Origin: Auanema rhodensis
Lineage: Eukaryota; Nematoda; Chromadorea; Rhabditida; Rhabditidae
Direction: 5' to 3'
Assembly: GCA_964057225.1 (NCBI GenBank)
Contig: OZ059899.1
Span: 6,882,001 to 6,946,000 of the forward strand
Length of the DNA: 64,000 nt
The number at the start of each line of letters is the position of its first letter. Within the stretch, counting starts at the first letter, position 1. The notes beneath the pieces were generated by a model. It ran no database searches. It saw only the letters and a program-made list of their open reading frames with translations, and was not told the origin of the DNA. Made by a program: the position numbers and the translations under genes. Positions 38,574 to 49,600 of the stretch are shown here, in pieces.

Positions 38574-40449
38574 CGTTTTCTTAAAACTTAGTGTTAACCA
38601 ACAATGAGCGTAAAATAACATAAAAGGCAATTATTTATTGAATACAGGCTGTTTAAACGATGACATATCATGAATGAGATTTGAAAAAACATCACAAAAT
38701 ATACAGAAATCTGAGAATAATACGGGAAATTGTATTAGCATCAAAACCTCAAGTTCATGAGGGAAAAACCGGATTAATAACAGCATATACTCCCAATGAT
38801 AGAATGAAGGCAATGTATGAAGATGAGTTGTAGTTCTACACTGAACATCAAGTTTCAAAGCCGATTAATTAATAATTTCCTCAATTTTTCCATTCTTGAA
38901 AGCTAAACTTTCTAATGGATTTATAGTTTGTACTAAAGAGGCAACGTCTCTCCGCACGGGACCAATTTTTCCAACTGTTCTTTTAATAGAAGTCTTTCAT
39001 TGGCTCATGCATAAGAAAATGAAAAATTGAACAAAGTAACCGCATGTTTAATAATATAGATTATGAGTTAGCGAAAGCTAGTTTTAAATGACAATGACAT
39101 GGAAAACAGAATAAGTCAATAAATTCAAAACATGAAACAGGAATTCTCGAATATTATTAGTTTGTAAGGCTGTAGGAAGAGTAACAAAAGATAATGATGA
39201 AGTGGCCTTCTTAGATAAAAGGCCTTGGCTGGAATCAGGGCGATCCGGCTAGTATAATCATTAACCATCTAACGTAATCTCAGAAAAAATGAAAGAAAAG
39301 AAAACGCACACGCTGATGTCTGATTCAGCGAACGAGTGTTTTCATTGTCATGCAAATATATGTTATATAATCATGTTTTTTACTCTATGTTGCTGAAATC
39401 TCAAAAAGAACAAAGAGAATCAATACTGATACTGCGGAAGCTGTTTAGATATATTGACAAATGTTTAAAAAAACCAAAGAACTCACATATACAGAGAATA
39501 TATGCTATGTACCGATGTTAGTACAGCCATTAGAAATTTGAAATTTATAGCTGACGCGAACAGATGGTAAGCAGATATAGCTCAATCATTGACAGTTTGA
39601 CCTCACACGGTTGGGAAGAAAAATTTGGAATGGATGAAAAGAGAAAAAATGAGAGAGAGAAAGAGAGAGAAAGAGAATGAGAGAGAAGAAGAGAAAACAA
39701 GAAATCAATAGCTATCCTACATTTGCCAGAACTTTACCATTCCTATCAGCAAAATGAACTTTCAGCTATGACACGATTGACGGAAATTAAATTCTCGAAA
39801 GAAAGTATAAAACATTGAAATGGGATGCTTTGTATTTGATGAAATAACTTTCAAGAAATTCCAATGATATGAAAAAAGGTTAAAATATCAGTTCAATTTG
39901 TTGCTCTTCTCGTTTGTTAATTTAATTAAAAAATAACAGAGAGGACTACAATGATATTTTAAATGGAACTGATTGACATTTCAAAATTTTAGCATTCCTT
40001 ATCAAAAGTTGAAAAAAAAAGATAAAAATAGATGAATCTTCAAAATAACAATGAAAAATCAGCAAAACACAATAATTAAGAATGCATATAAAGCATTAAA
40101 TGAGTTCTAAATATTCACATTATTAAAATTTGATTATTTTAATTTATCTAGTTCAATTTATAGAAAACAAGGGACTTTAATCGAAAAATATTCGATTTTA
40201 TACTATTTTTCGTTTTCTATTTCAATCAGGTCGTCGATGAGACAGTGTAAAAATGCTCTTCGTATATCGACAAAAGTTAGTTTAAAAAAAAGGAAAAGGG
40301 ATATTAGATGAGGCAAATTTTGGAATAATAAAACCTTTTTTGAGTATTTTCATGACTTTTCACTTTTATTTTTCACCTGCATCTAGTATTAATCGGTGGT
40401 ATGAGAATTCAACTTTTGATCACTTGATAACATTTTTCAATAAATTCAG
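38574..40449. other. Intergenic, upstream of ceramide synthase
   Basis: About 1.9 kb of AT-rich sequence with a GA tract (39637-39701). Possible further 5' exons of the next plus-strand gene may lie near 40228-40340, where an exon-like frame (MRQCKNALRIST, then DEANFGIIKPFL) appears. I could not join these confidently. Confidence 0.4.
39637..39701. repeat. GA-rich purine tract
   Basis: Imperfect (GA)n with A-runs, purine on the plus strand, about 1.1 kb upstream of the ceramide synthase start. Confidence 0.85.
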
Positions 40450-41154
40450 ACCAAATGATAGATGGGCTCTCTTATATCGGTTTCAAAGAATTAATTTTAT
40501 TAATATGCTTTATTAACTTCATAGTTAAATGTAGAGGAAGAAGCAAAATAGTCAAGAATAAAAAAGCATTTAATAGAGACGTAAACGGATAATTTGGAAT
40601 AGTATCAGGTTTTATCATAATTTAAGATTTAAGATATCTGGAAGAAGACATGAAAAGAAGAGCAATGATACACCATCTAGAAACAATTCAAAAGAGTATA
40701 AGACAAACTCGAATAGAGAAAACAGCACTCAATCCGATTATGTACCACCAAGAAGTATTTTTCCAAATGATGGATATCATGTTCGCAGAAAAGAAGAAGT
40801 TGAGATGGCTTCTAATAAAGCTTTACGATTGTCAGGATACACAAGAGAAAATTTATGTTTCATTTTACATGTCTTTAGAGCTGATTCCTTGTATTTAAAT
40901 GTTCGCAAAAAGGAAAAGAAAAAACTTCGCTTGGACAATGATTCTAACCAAAGTGATGTTATAACTGTTCCATTAGGAAAAGCTAATATGTAATTTTTTT
41001 AAAAATTATTTTATCCAAATATATTTATATATTTAGGGAAGCGACACCACCCAGTAAGCTTGTACCAGCAGGTAGAAGAAAATGTGATGGATATAGAAAA
41101 GAAAATCGATCTTCCTCAGAATCAAAAGTTCAAATATTAACTCATTCTTTATAA
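40450..41154 (+). CDS. 3' exons of an unrecognised basic protein (5' end not found)
   Basis: Four exons join in phase: 40450-40479, 40525-40580, 40634-40989 and 41037-41154. The introns of 45, 53 and 47 bases match the local norm. The product is hydrophilic and basic: KCRGRSKIVKNKK, a Ser/Asn/Lys-rich stretch, SDYVPPRSIFPNDGYHV, then a more ordered EMASNKALRLSGYTRENLCF and a Lys-rich run KKEKKKLRL, ending SESKVQILTHSL. The last join splits the Met codon before EATPPSKLVPAGRRK. AATAAA follows near 41215. No family recognised. The upstream exon ending near 40337 (DEANFGIIKPFL) fits the same phase, so the gene starts further left. It could be a nuclear protein by composition only. Confidence 0.5.
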
Positions 41155-43204
41155 GAGAAATATGTTAATTTGTTATATAACTTACATGTTTGTAATAGTT
41201 TTATAATAAAATCACACATATGTATATGTATATGTTAGGTATATCAATAAATATGTGGCCACACACACTAGATTTTGAAAAGAAATATGCTAATTTAACA
41301 AATATTTAATATATAATGTAAAATAAATTTGATATATAAATAAATATTGAGATTAAATTAATTTTGCAAATACTTAATGCGTAGACTTTGATAACTTTGA
41401 TGTTTCATTCAAGTAAATTTCTTTTGTATAAAACTAAAAGAAAATAAATTCATGTTTAAAATAATTAATTTCAGATATAACTACTAATGAAGAATTATTG
41501 GAAAATCTGTTCAAATTTTTTTTCTAGCACTTGCTGAATTTTTACTTATAATTAATATATAAATTCAAAATATATATAATCAATAGTTATATTTGACATA
41601 TTTTATTTTAAATATCATTGTATCATTAGGAGCAAATATGATTAGAATAGTATGTTTGAAAAGAAATTTAATGTTGATATATGAATAGAATTTCAATTTA
41701 TATAATATATAGAAATACTAGTTATTATTTCTTTGTTTTATGAAGTAATATTGAATGTTTCCAATATAAAAAAACATAATACTCTTCTCAACTTCTATGA
41801 AGTTTATGTTTGAAGCACACCAAAAGCAGAAATATTAAATAGAACCTATTTAGTTTTATTATTAAAATATTCTTATCATTACAATAAATCAAATCTTATC
41901 TTTTAAATTAAAATCTATACGACGAGGAAGAATTGAAAACAAACATTAATTTCTCCCTGGTATATGAAGATTTAATAAATTTCCATTTAAAAATTCTAAA
42001 GTATGTTCTATCTCTTGTCATTACTTTCTTCTCTTCTTCATACAATTCATGATCATAAATAAGTTAACCAAAGAAGGAATGGCTGCATCTATATTCATGA
42101 CTATCTCGAACAATACTTGAATAGAAATGGAACTGTTTCAGAGGTCAGATCTATTGAACGTTGAGACAGCACTAAATCAGTCATATATCTTATAATTCCT
42201 AAATATCTTATTTAAGTTCATTTCAATATCCATTGTTTTCATCAAAAAGAATAAATATTTATACAAATTTATATCTGCCACGCTTATCCATTTAAAGTTT
42301 GAATGCTACTTTGATAAGTAATAATAATTAGTTCAATGATTATTGTATACATAAAAGTTGTTTTCAAAATTTTCTAAATTATTTGGTTATAACTAGTATA
42401 AAAATATTCTTAAAGATGTCTTAACTTATAAGCTTCTAGTATAAATACCTTTCCAAAGTTAAATACATTTCTATTGATTTTGAAAATAATCTTTATTCTC
42501 AATTTTCTCTTCACGACCTCCTAACTGCAGATAATCCACGATCAGGTCACTTGAACTGTCAAAGCCAGTTATGTCGAAGAATCATCCTCTTTCTTAAAAA
42601 GTAAAATAATCCCAAATAACTATGACAATTCTATTCAATAATTGAATTATATAATATTCACCGTATTGAAATATTCAAACTATATATAGAGCTTACATTC
42701 TTAAATAAATCCAGTCTACATAAGAAATATAAAACTTACACTGAGTTGATTGCGGATTAATTAGCTCGATTAGTTATAATTACAAGTTATATCAGTAATT
42801 TTAGGTTTGATCTTATTTAGCTGTAACACACGGTTCAATGAGTGTCAATTGAGCGATGAGCATATTACGTCATAGAGCAATGTAAACGGACAATTCCAAC
42901 AACAAGTGCCTGGGTCACTTAGATAGTTATTTAATTTTAATTTTTCTTTATCTAATTTGGCAATTGTGTGTTGTATTGTTTGATGCTTTTTGTGTTGATT
43001 TTCTATCAAGAAATATGCATAAACATTGAATGTTTAACTAAGCTAAACAATAAAAATGAAAATACATACATAAACATTCTTATATAGTATAGTAAGCACA
43101 TATAGAGTATAGTAACAAATATTTAAAATTATATAAAGTTGCTTTATAATTCTTTAATCCGGAACAACAAACAAGGTGTGAATTTCTTCTAGCTATTTTC
43201 AGCT
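41155..43204. other. Intergenic, very AT-rich
   Basis: About 2 kb with no exon chain or RNA gene visible. It contains one copy of a 13-base element with a TTACGTCA core (42861-42873), and an inverted repeat at 43170-43182/43204-43216 (13 bp, 21-base loop). Confidence 0.45.
42861..42873. repeat. 13-base element, copy 1 (TTACGTCA core)
   Basis: catattacgtcat, found again in the same orientation at 44319-44331. The core TTACGTCA is a bZIP/CREB-type binding sequence. Confidence 0.5.
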
Positions 43205-43919
43205 TCACACTTTGTTAAAACAGAAGGACGGCGTATAACAAAAACAAAGATTATCACAGTTTTTCGGCTTTTCCTTATGTCGGAATAGTTCAACACAGCT
43301 GGAGTCTTGAATTATGCCCTAATACATCAGATTCTGGCTAAACATACTTATTTGGCGGAAGATGTTGGTATAGCTCTTGGTCATTTACACTTCGAACTAC
43401 TCCAGGGCATAACAGTCGGAAGAATGCATGTAATGAACAAGGTCATTTCTTTTTTAGCTTAATATGTTATAAAGATATATGTACTGTATGTTGTCCATTA
43501 AATTTGTTTTTAGAGTTGGAGAAATAAAGTAAAACTTGCGGAGAAGCTTCAAATAATTCTCAATGGATTAACTTGTCTTTTTCATAATTTATTTTCTTGT
43601 ATTTTACTAAATTTTAATCTAAATTTATGAATTCTATAGATGAATGTTGGATGAACAAGTTAATGTATATGCATATAAACTAATAATAAATTATTATAAC
43701 CACTTCATGATAAAGTGTTCTTAGTACTAGAATATTGAGTACGAACTTTTGACTGAGCTATTAGCAAAACCTTATCCCATGTGCCAGGCGAATACTGTGC
43801 TCTAACATAGAGGAGCTATTGTTCACCAATAGAATGATCATGTCTGTCTATTGCCAGCGGGCCTATGAAACGCCTCGTGGCAAAAGCTAATACCACTTTT
43901 GTCACCCATGATACATATA
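43205..43919 (+). mobile_element. Decayed mariner-like transposase fragment
   Basis: Two pieces read like the two halves of a mariner transposase in order. The first (43289-43440) gives VLNYALIHQILAKHTYLAED, then VGIALGHLHFELLQ and VGRMHVMNK, matching the second helix-turn-helix and the GMRKVxARW-like end of mariner N-terminal domains. The second (43740-43919, another frame) gives YELLTELLAKPYP, then HRGAIVHQ, a stop, ND, and WQKLIPLLSP. It lines up with the mariner HxDNxRPH and W-x-L-x-HPPYSPD blocks. Stops at 43286, 43803, 43830 and 43866, a frame change, loss of the Asp in HQDN (now a stop) and of the Asp in SPD (now Met) mean it is dead. Terminal inverted repeats were not found. The call rests on block order and spacing, by eye. 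Confidence 0.5.
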
Positions 43920-44318
43920 GTATATAAATATATAATATTTATAATAAAATAGTTGAATAGAGATTACTGTGATTCAACAATAGAAAATGTGTGCAGATGA
44001 TGAGAACGGATTATGAACTTTGTTCAAGCTTGCCCGTAGCAATGAATCTAACTAAAATACAATAAGATGTAACTAATTTTTATTTTTGTTTACATTCAAG
44101 GATCAACATCAAGAATTTCTGACAGAATGATACAGTATTTGAGAAAAATTTGAAACTACATGCAACTAATAATAATATTTTACTCAATTACTATTCGTAG
44201 TTTATCGATAAGCTTCATTTCTGTAGCTGGTGACCTGAGTAAAAACATGTGGCTTGTAATTGATCCACAGCATTGTCCTTAAAGTGGGTGGCCTGTTCCA
44301 AATAAGGTAATTCATGTT

Positions 44319-44331
44319 CATATTACGTCAT
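44319..44331. repeat. 13-base element, copy 2 (TTACGTCA core)
   Basis: Exact copy of 42861-42873. The two copies lie on either side of the mariner remnant, 1,458 bases apart. Confidence 0.5.
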
Positions 44332-44759
44332 CATAGCACAGCAGGGACCCCACCAGCCGATGAGCCAGGCGAAAATTGCCAGATTTAGTAAACAACACCT
44401 TAGATAGAATGTTGCAGTTCTCAAATTTAATATTATCGGATAATAAAAGACCTCTGTTGTTCGGCAGTGCAACACCTACAATTTATCTCGAGAGCTATTA
44501 CACATAGCACACTTAACTGGTCCAAAAACCCAAATATACAAATGTTTTGTCGATTAACATTTAGCTAACTTAAGAATTCATTTCGAAACTTTCTTGATTT
44601 TTCAACAATTGTCCTTCAAATGACTAATGAGGTGACAAAATGATAAAGATTGATAGCTTAGCGGCCTTCACTTTCATTTGAAAATATGTCACCATAGGTC
44701 GTGTGCCGGCTATCTCTCTGTTTGTGATTGTTCATATTATTTCTTGTCATGTTCTACAG

Positions 44760-44905
44760 TATTCACTCTCAAACATGAAGCTGTCAGAAAGGAAAAATCA
44801 TTTTCAATTCAAAAGAAAGATATATATATTCGAAAGAATGCAGCCGGTTATGTTAAATTAAGTATTAAAAATGAAGATGAAGATATGAAAATTTGTATAC
44901 AGTAG
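44760..44905 (+). CDS. Possible orphan terminal exon
   Basis: After an acceptor (tgttctacag, ending 44759) a frame of about 48 codons runs to a UAG at 44903-44905: FTLKHEAVRKEKSFSIQKKD then IYIRKNAAGYVKLSIKNED. The composition is protein-like and an AATAAA-type signal follows near 44950. I could not find exons upstream that join it. It may be the end of an unseen gene, or chance. Confidence 0.22.
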
Positions 44906-46129
44906 CTTATGTAAAAGCTTTGTTCTGTGATCTATCTAACATTTAAAATAAAAAACATGTAATACAGCATGTTTTAAAGCTTAACAATTACATATAATAA
45001 TTCTATTACATAATAAATAGAATATGAGACATATGCTAAATACCTCTGACAAAATTATGCAACCGATTAGTTAATTATAAGTTTCAACTGAGCAATTATG
45101 CAAGCACTAAATAACTTTACTTTTCTTCATATTACTAAAAAACTTATACATATTTTTGATTATTATTATTAAATTATAGAATAATAAAACTTTTATTATA
45201 ATAAAATTTTATTTCAATGTTTCAAAACATAGTATATGTACATTGTTATAAAATATAATACTGAGAATAGAAGAAACTTTGTCTAGCTGGTACAGGAAGT
45301 GATATGATCCAGATAAACTATACTATATACTTTCAGGTCGTGTGGATATACATTTGCCTAATCTAATGAATAGTTTCTCGAGTCAGTTGATTGATGTTGT
45401 CTGATTGTGGGTAGATAACAACTAATCATGACAGTTCTCGCCTCCAGATTATCTAAATACACAAGATCTGTCGGCCACGTTCAATGTTCTGGCACGAGTC
45501 ACTTTAGGCTGTTCATTTGTTTTTTTAAGTTCATACAGCCTGATGAGCATGCTGTATTAAGCCTTTAGATACAGTATTTTGAACTGTCGTTTATATTTTG
45601 TATTACTGTCATTCAATCATAACGTTTTATTAATTGTGTCTTTAATTTTTTTGTAAAAAGTGAAAAAAAGTTTTCTGATCTTGTTCTTTACAATTCATTT
45701 AGGATTTTAGTATAAATGTCGGATGGGATTTCATATACTGAAGCTACATCAACAGCCAACCAAATTGTTGGTCTTTTTTGGCCGTAAGTTTTATGAAATA
45801 AAATAAAAATTAATAACCAAACATAAACTAATAGTTGAACCTCACACAACCTTTGTTGTCTAAGCAGAAACAGCCGAATAATATTTTGTTCACTGGGGAA
45901 TACAAGAACTTTTTGAAATTTTGTGTTCATACTTCCATTTATTTTACAAGAAAAAACATTTTGATCTTATAGATATAGTCTTCAAAATGAAATTGAAAAA
46001 ACTTTAAAGTAATTGATTAATCTTAGATTAGAGAATGAAATGACAACGTGAAGACGTTAACTTAAACTTTACCCATAAGATCTCATAAAATATCATAGTA
46101 GACTGTCAGAAATTTGAGTCTTTTTCGTG

Positions 46130-46330
46130 TCTCTTAGAACGTTCTTAGTGCCAGATTTATACACTCAGCCTGCTCCCCGTCGTGCATTCGCCTCGGGGGA
46201 TCTGCTCATCCCAAGTCCGCCTTCTAGCACCTTGCCCAATCACAGCGCTTGGCCACGCCCCAAATCGACCGTTGCCTCCATGAGGGGCGGAGCAGGAGGC
46301 TGGAACTCAAGCTGAGGCTACCCACTGTGA
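46130..46330. promoter_or_regulatory. GC-rich block upstream of the ZIC gene
   Basis: About 200 bases that are strikingly GC-rich for this genome, with GC-box-like CCACGCCCC and GGGGCGG and several CpGs, ending ~275 bases before the ZIC start codon. Probably the core promoter or 5'UTR. A 62-codon frame runs through it but has no splice context. Confidence 0.5.
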
Positions 46331-46603
46331 CTTAATACGCGTACGGACGGTGGGGAGTCTCATCCACGGTCTGAAACTCACGTGCCCACGTTTTGCTACA
46401 TCATCTCTTCCAATTAGAACTCAGCCCTTCTCTCAACTGTGCGAGCTTGAAGCTGCCAGCTACACCAATACCATCTAGAGTGTAAAGATTCCTAAAGTTT
46501 GAGTCAGTCTTAGTTCTAAGTCTCTGTTAACTCAAGTTTTAAAAGTATCACTGTGATATTCAAAGCTCAAAACTTAATAATTGTTATTATCTGATCTAAA
46601 ATC

Positions 46604-49600
46604 ATGATGCACAGTGCTTATTGTCAACCTGGAGCCACTGTTAGTACATCCAATGGATTCATCACTCCACCACAAACAAATACCGGAGCTGACTTACGAC
46701 AACAGCTTCCAGATTGCTATGCTCAACCAATGCCACTCAGAGGTACTGTTTTTTTATTTTTTTATTCTCAATTAAACTTTCAATGTATTTAAAACTATGT
46801 TGAATACTTTTACAATAATCAATGAAAAAAAATTTTTTTTGTTGATTTGACCCAAGTCACACATATTTTACTACATCTTCACACTTTGTCTATATTATTC
46901 GAAGATGTAGTAGTGGGTGACAAGAGATTATAACAAGTTTTTAACAAAACTTATACTCTCGTTCATAATTATTCTCATTGAATTTTTTATAGATCATATG
47001 CAACCTTATGTTAGTGGATATATGTCTCATGATATTTACTTGGATCATCAACAACGATTTTTCCATCAGCAGATGCCACAACATCAGCAACAGCTTTATG
47101 CTCAACTTCCACAAGATTACTTTGCCTGTGCTAGGTACTACTTAATACTTTGAATTATATAGTATTGAAATGTTCTCATAATGAAACTAAAATTATTATA
47201 GATCACCAGCTCTCCCTCTCCGTTTCATGGGAAGTAAAATAGACGAAAATGAGCAACCACAACAATGTCTTTGGATAACTGAGGTAAATAATTTAAAAAA
47301 TATTTATTATAAATTACAGTATTAGATCAATTTCTTTGTTATTATATGCCCTTGATATTTTCTCAATATAACTTTGCTGGAAATTTTTGAAACCTGTTTT
47401 GAATCTCTTTTTCTTTCTTAGTTTATAACAGCTTTTTCTTATAAACGATTAAGAATCTCTGAACTTTACAGCATGGTAAACCTTGTGGAATGTTTCTGAG
47501 ATCTACCAAAGATATTACAAACCATTTACAACAATTCCATATTGGAATAAATGAATCAAGTGCTCATGTATGTAAATGGAAGGACTGTTCCAGACATGGA
47601 GCTCCATTCAAGGTAAATATAAAAGAAAATTAATATTAAATTTATTATTATCATTTGGAGGCCAAGTACAAGCTTGTCAATCATGTTAGAGTTCATACTG
47701 GAGATCGTCCATTCCAATGTGAGCAATGTGGAAAAGTCTTTGCTCGTAGCGAAAATAAGAAAATTCATGAACGAACACATACAGGTAATTACTTTTTAGT
47801 TTTGAATTCCTATTTTTCTCTTATTCTCCACATCTGAAGACAAATTATCTGCTGTCAGATTTGCCTGAAACCATATTAGGTCGTTTGTAATCAAACTAAT
47901 GATCTGGCGGCCATTCTGAAGTCAGCTCGTCCTCAATAACCTTTTAGTCTCTTATTCAACATTCCTCAAAAGGTTGTCGCGTGCCGACAGTTCTCATTTT
48001 TCTTTGGCCATGTCTTCCTGTTTTCTGAGAAAATGAAGAATAGTTAGATGGATTGAAAAAGGAAATCTTAGTAGTTGGGTTTTGAAACATGACCGCAATT
48101 TTTTGTTATCCGACAGCAGTTTTCGCACCTAATCGGAACTAAAAAGTTTTTAGCGCCTTGTTAACCGTTCTATTGTTGCGGACAATCTGTTCTGCTCCAG
48201 CTTAAAAAGGTGTTAACCACCTAGAGTACAAGGACAAAAGCATATAATTCAATGGAATATCGGTACAGCTCTTTCGGCTCTTATATCTAAAAGCTCACCG
48301 TTATTCACACCTCTTTGTGGCATATATCTCATATATATGCATTTGAATCTTTCAATTTGGAGATTCTCCGTCTTTTCTGGCAAATTTGAATACTTAACTT
48401 TGATGTATTCTGTTCTCAGCCTCATTCTTCAATCAATTCTCAATGATTTTCAGATAGAAACTATAGGTTCTATTGAATGTATCAATAGAAGGTTTCTCCC
48501 AGTTTTTTCAAACTTCTTAAAGTTCATCCTTATAAGACCTAGATTTTTTGAAATCAACATTAACTGTAACTGTTTGATCACTGTTTTGTCCTGCATAGTG
48601 AGAGACTATCGAGATTGCAGCTATCCATGGCTACTTTACGACCATAGGCCTCAGTTTTCCACCGTCAATTTTCACAATTCTATTGTCTGTGATGTCCTAT
48701 GTTCTTCATTCGTATGCAAAAAGACGAGTTTGCAACACGAATAGGCTGAGTGAACGAGACCGTTACCGTAATCTTCGAGGGGTCTTAACTCTAACCACAA
48801 CGAACCAGCCATGCTCTCCTTCCTCTTATATATCTCTATCATCATCGACTTATCTTTGCTTCATATAAAGATAGCATAATAAGAGAAAGAGATGAAATGA
48901 ATTTGGCTATGTGATGATTTCTTCTTATCTTCTTTTCATCATAATTATATATTAAATTATATGTAGATGTATCTCAGCACATTGTCATTAAGAATAAAGA
49001 CGAGAAATACGAGGACAGCATGGATTTATTCTACATAATCATACTGTCAATATCTTCCTCTTAGCCTTTCTTTTTACTAGGCGGTCTCTTCTCATCTTCC
49101 TTAACCCCTGCTTGGAAAAACATACATCTTGACAAGCTACTTTGCTTTCGCTTCACATAATCAAACATGATGTATCTAAACCAGCCGATATATGGCATAA
49201 CATGAATAATCAAAAGAAGTTACTGTATATATAACTTATTAATATGGTTCTAATTGATTTCTTCAAATAATAATTTCAATTCTGACTTCATATGAAAATG
49301 CAAAAATTTTTGACAAGTTCAGACATTGAAATATAGACATGTTTGATTCCTCAAAGATTAAGCCTGTTTTTCTCTTCACCACTTGGCCATGAGACCGCCG
49401 CTCTCTGTAGCAGAAATTGAGAATTATTTTTCGCAATTCTATGGGAAAAATGCATTCATAGTTCTTGGCACTCTACCAAATATATGATTGCGATAACTGA
49501 AGTTGTTCTCAGCTTTTAGTGAGCTCTGTCACTAGTAGTCATAAGGCATCACTAATCCGTGGTACTTCTATTCATTTAAGTGGATTTGCAGATTGTTTTT

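Larger units (their letters stand above)
43920..46129. other. Intergenic region upstream of the ZIC gene
   Basis: About 2.2 kb, mostly AT-rich with patches of more complex sequence (44225-44540 and 45280-45520) that may be decayed elements or regulatory DNA. One exon-like frame at 44760-44905 is listed separately. Confidence 0.4.

Noticed and set aside
43170-43216. 13-bp inverted repeat with 21-base loop as an ncRNA
   Set aside because: Too short a stem for a miRNA precursor, one wobble pair, and no further pairing outside; it may only be a remnant near the mariner fragment.
43355-43376. Stretch resembling miR-31/miR-72 (AAGATGTTGGTATAGCT)
   Set aside because: The seed differs, the 3' side does not form a good miRNA hairpin, and the same bases lie in the open frame of the mariner-like helix-turn-helix block, which explains them better.
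48337-48744. 135-codon frame inside the ZIC intron
   Set aside because: No splice logic or start context, and composition (Phe/Ile/Cys/Ser) typical of chance frames in AT-rich DNA.
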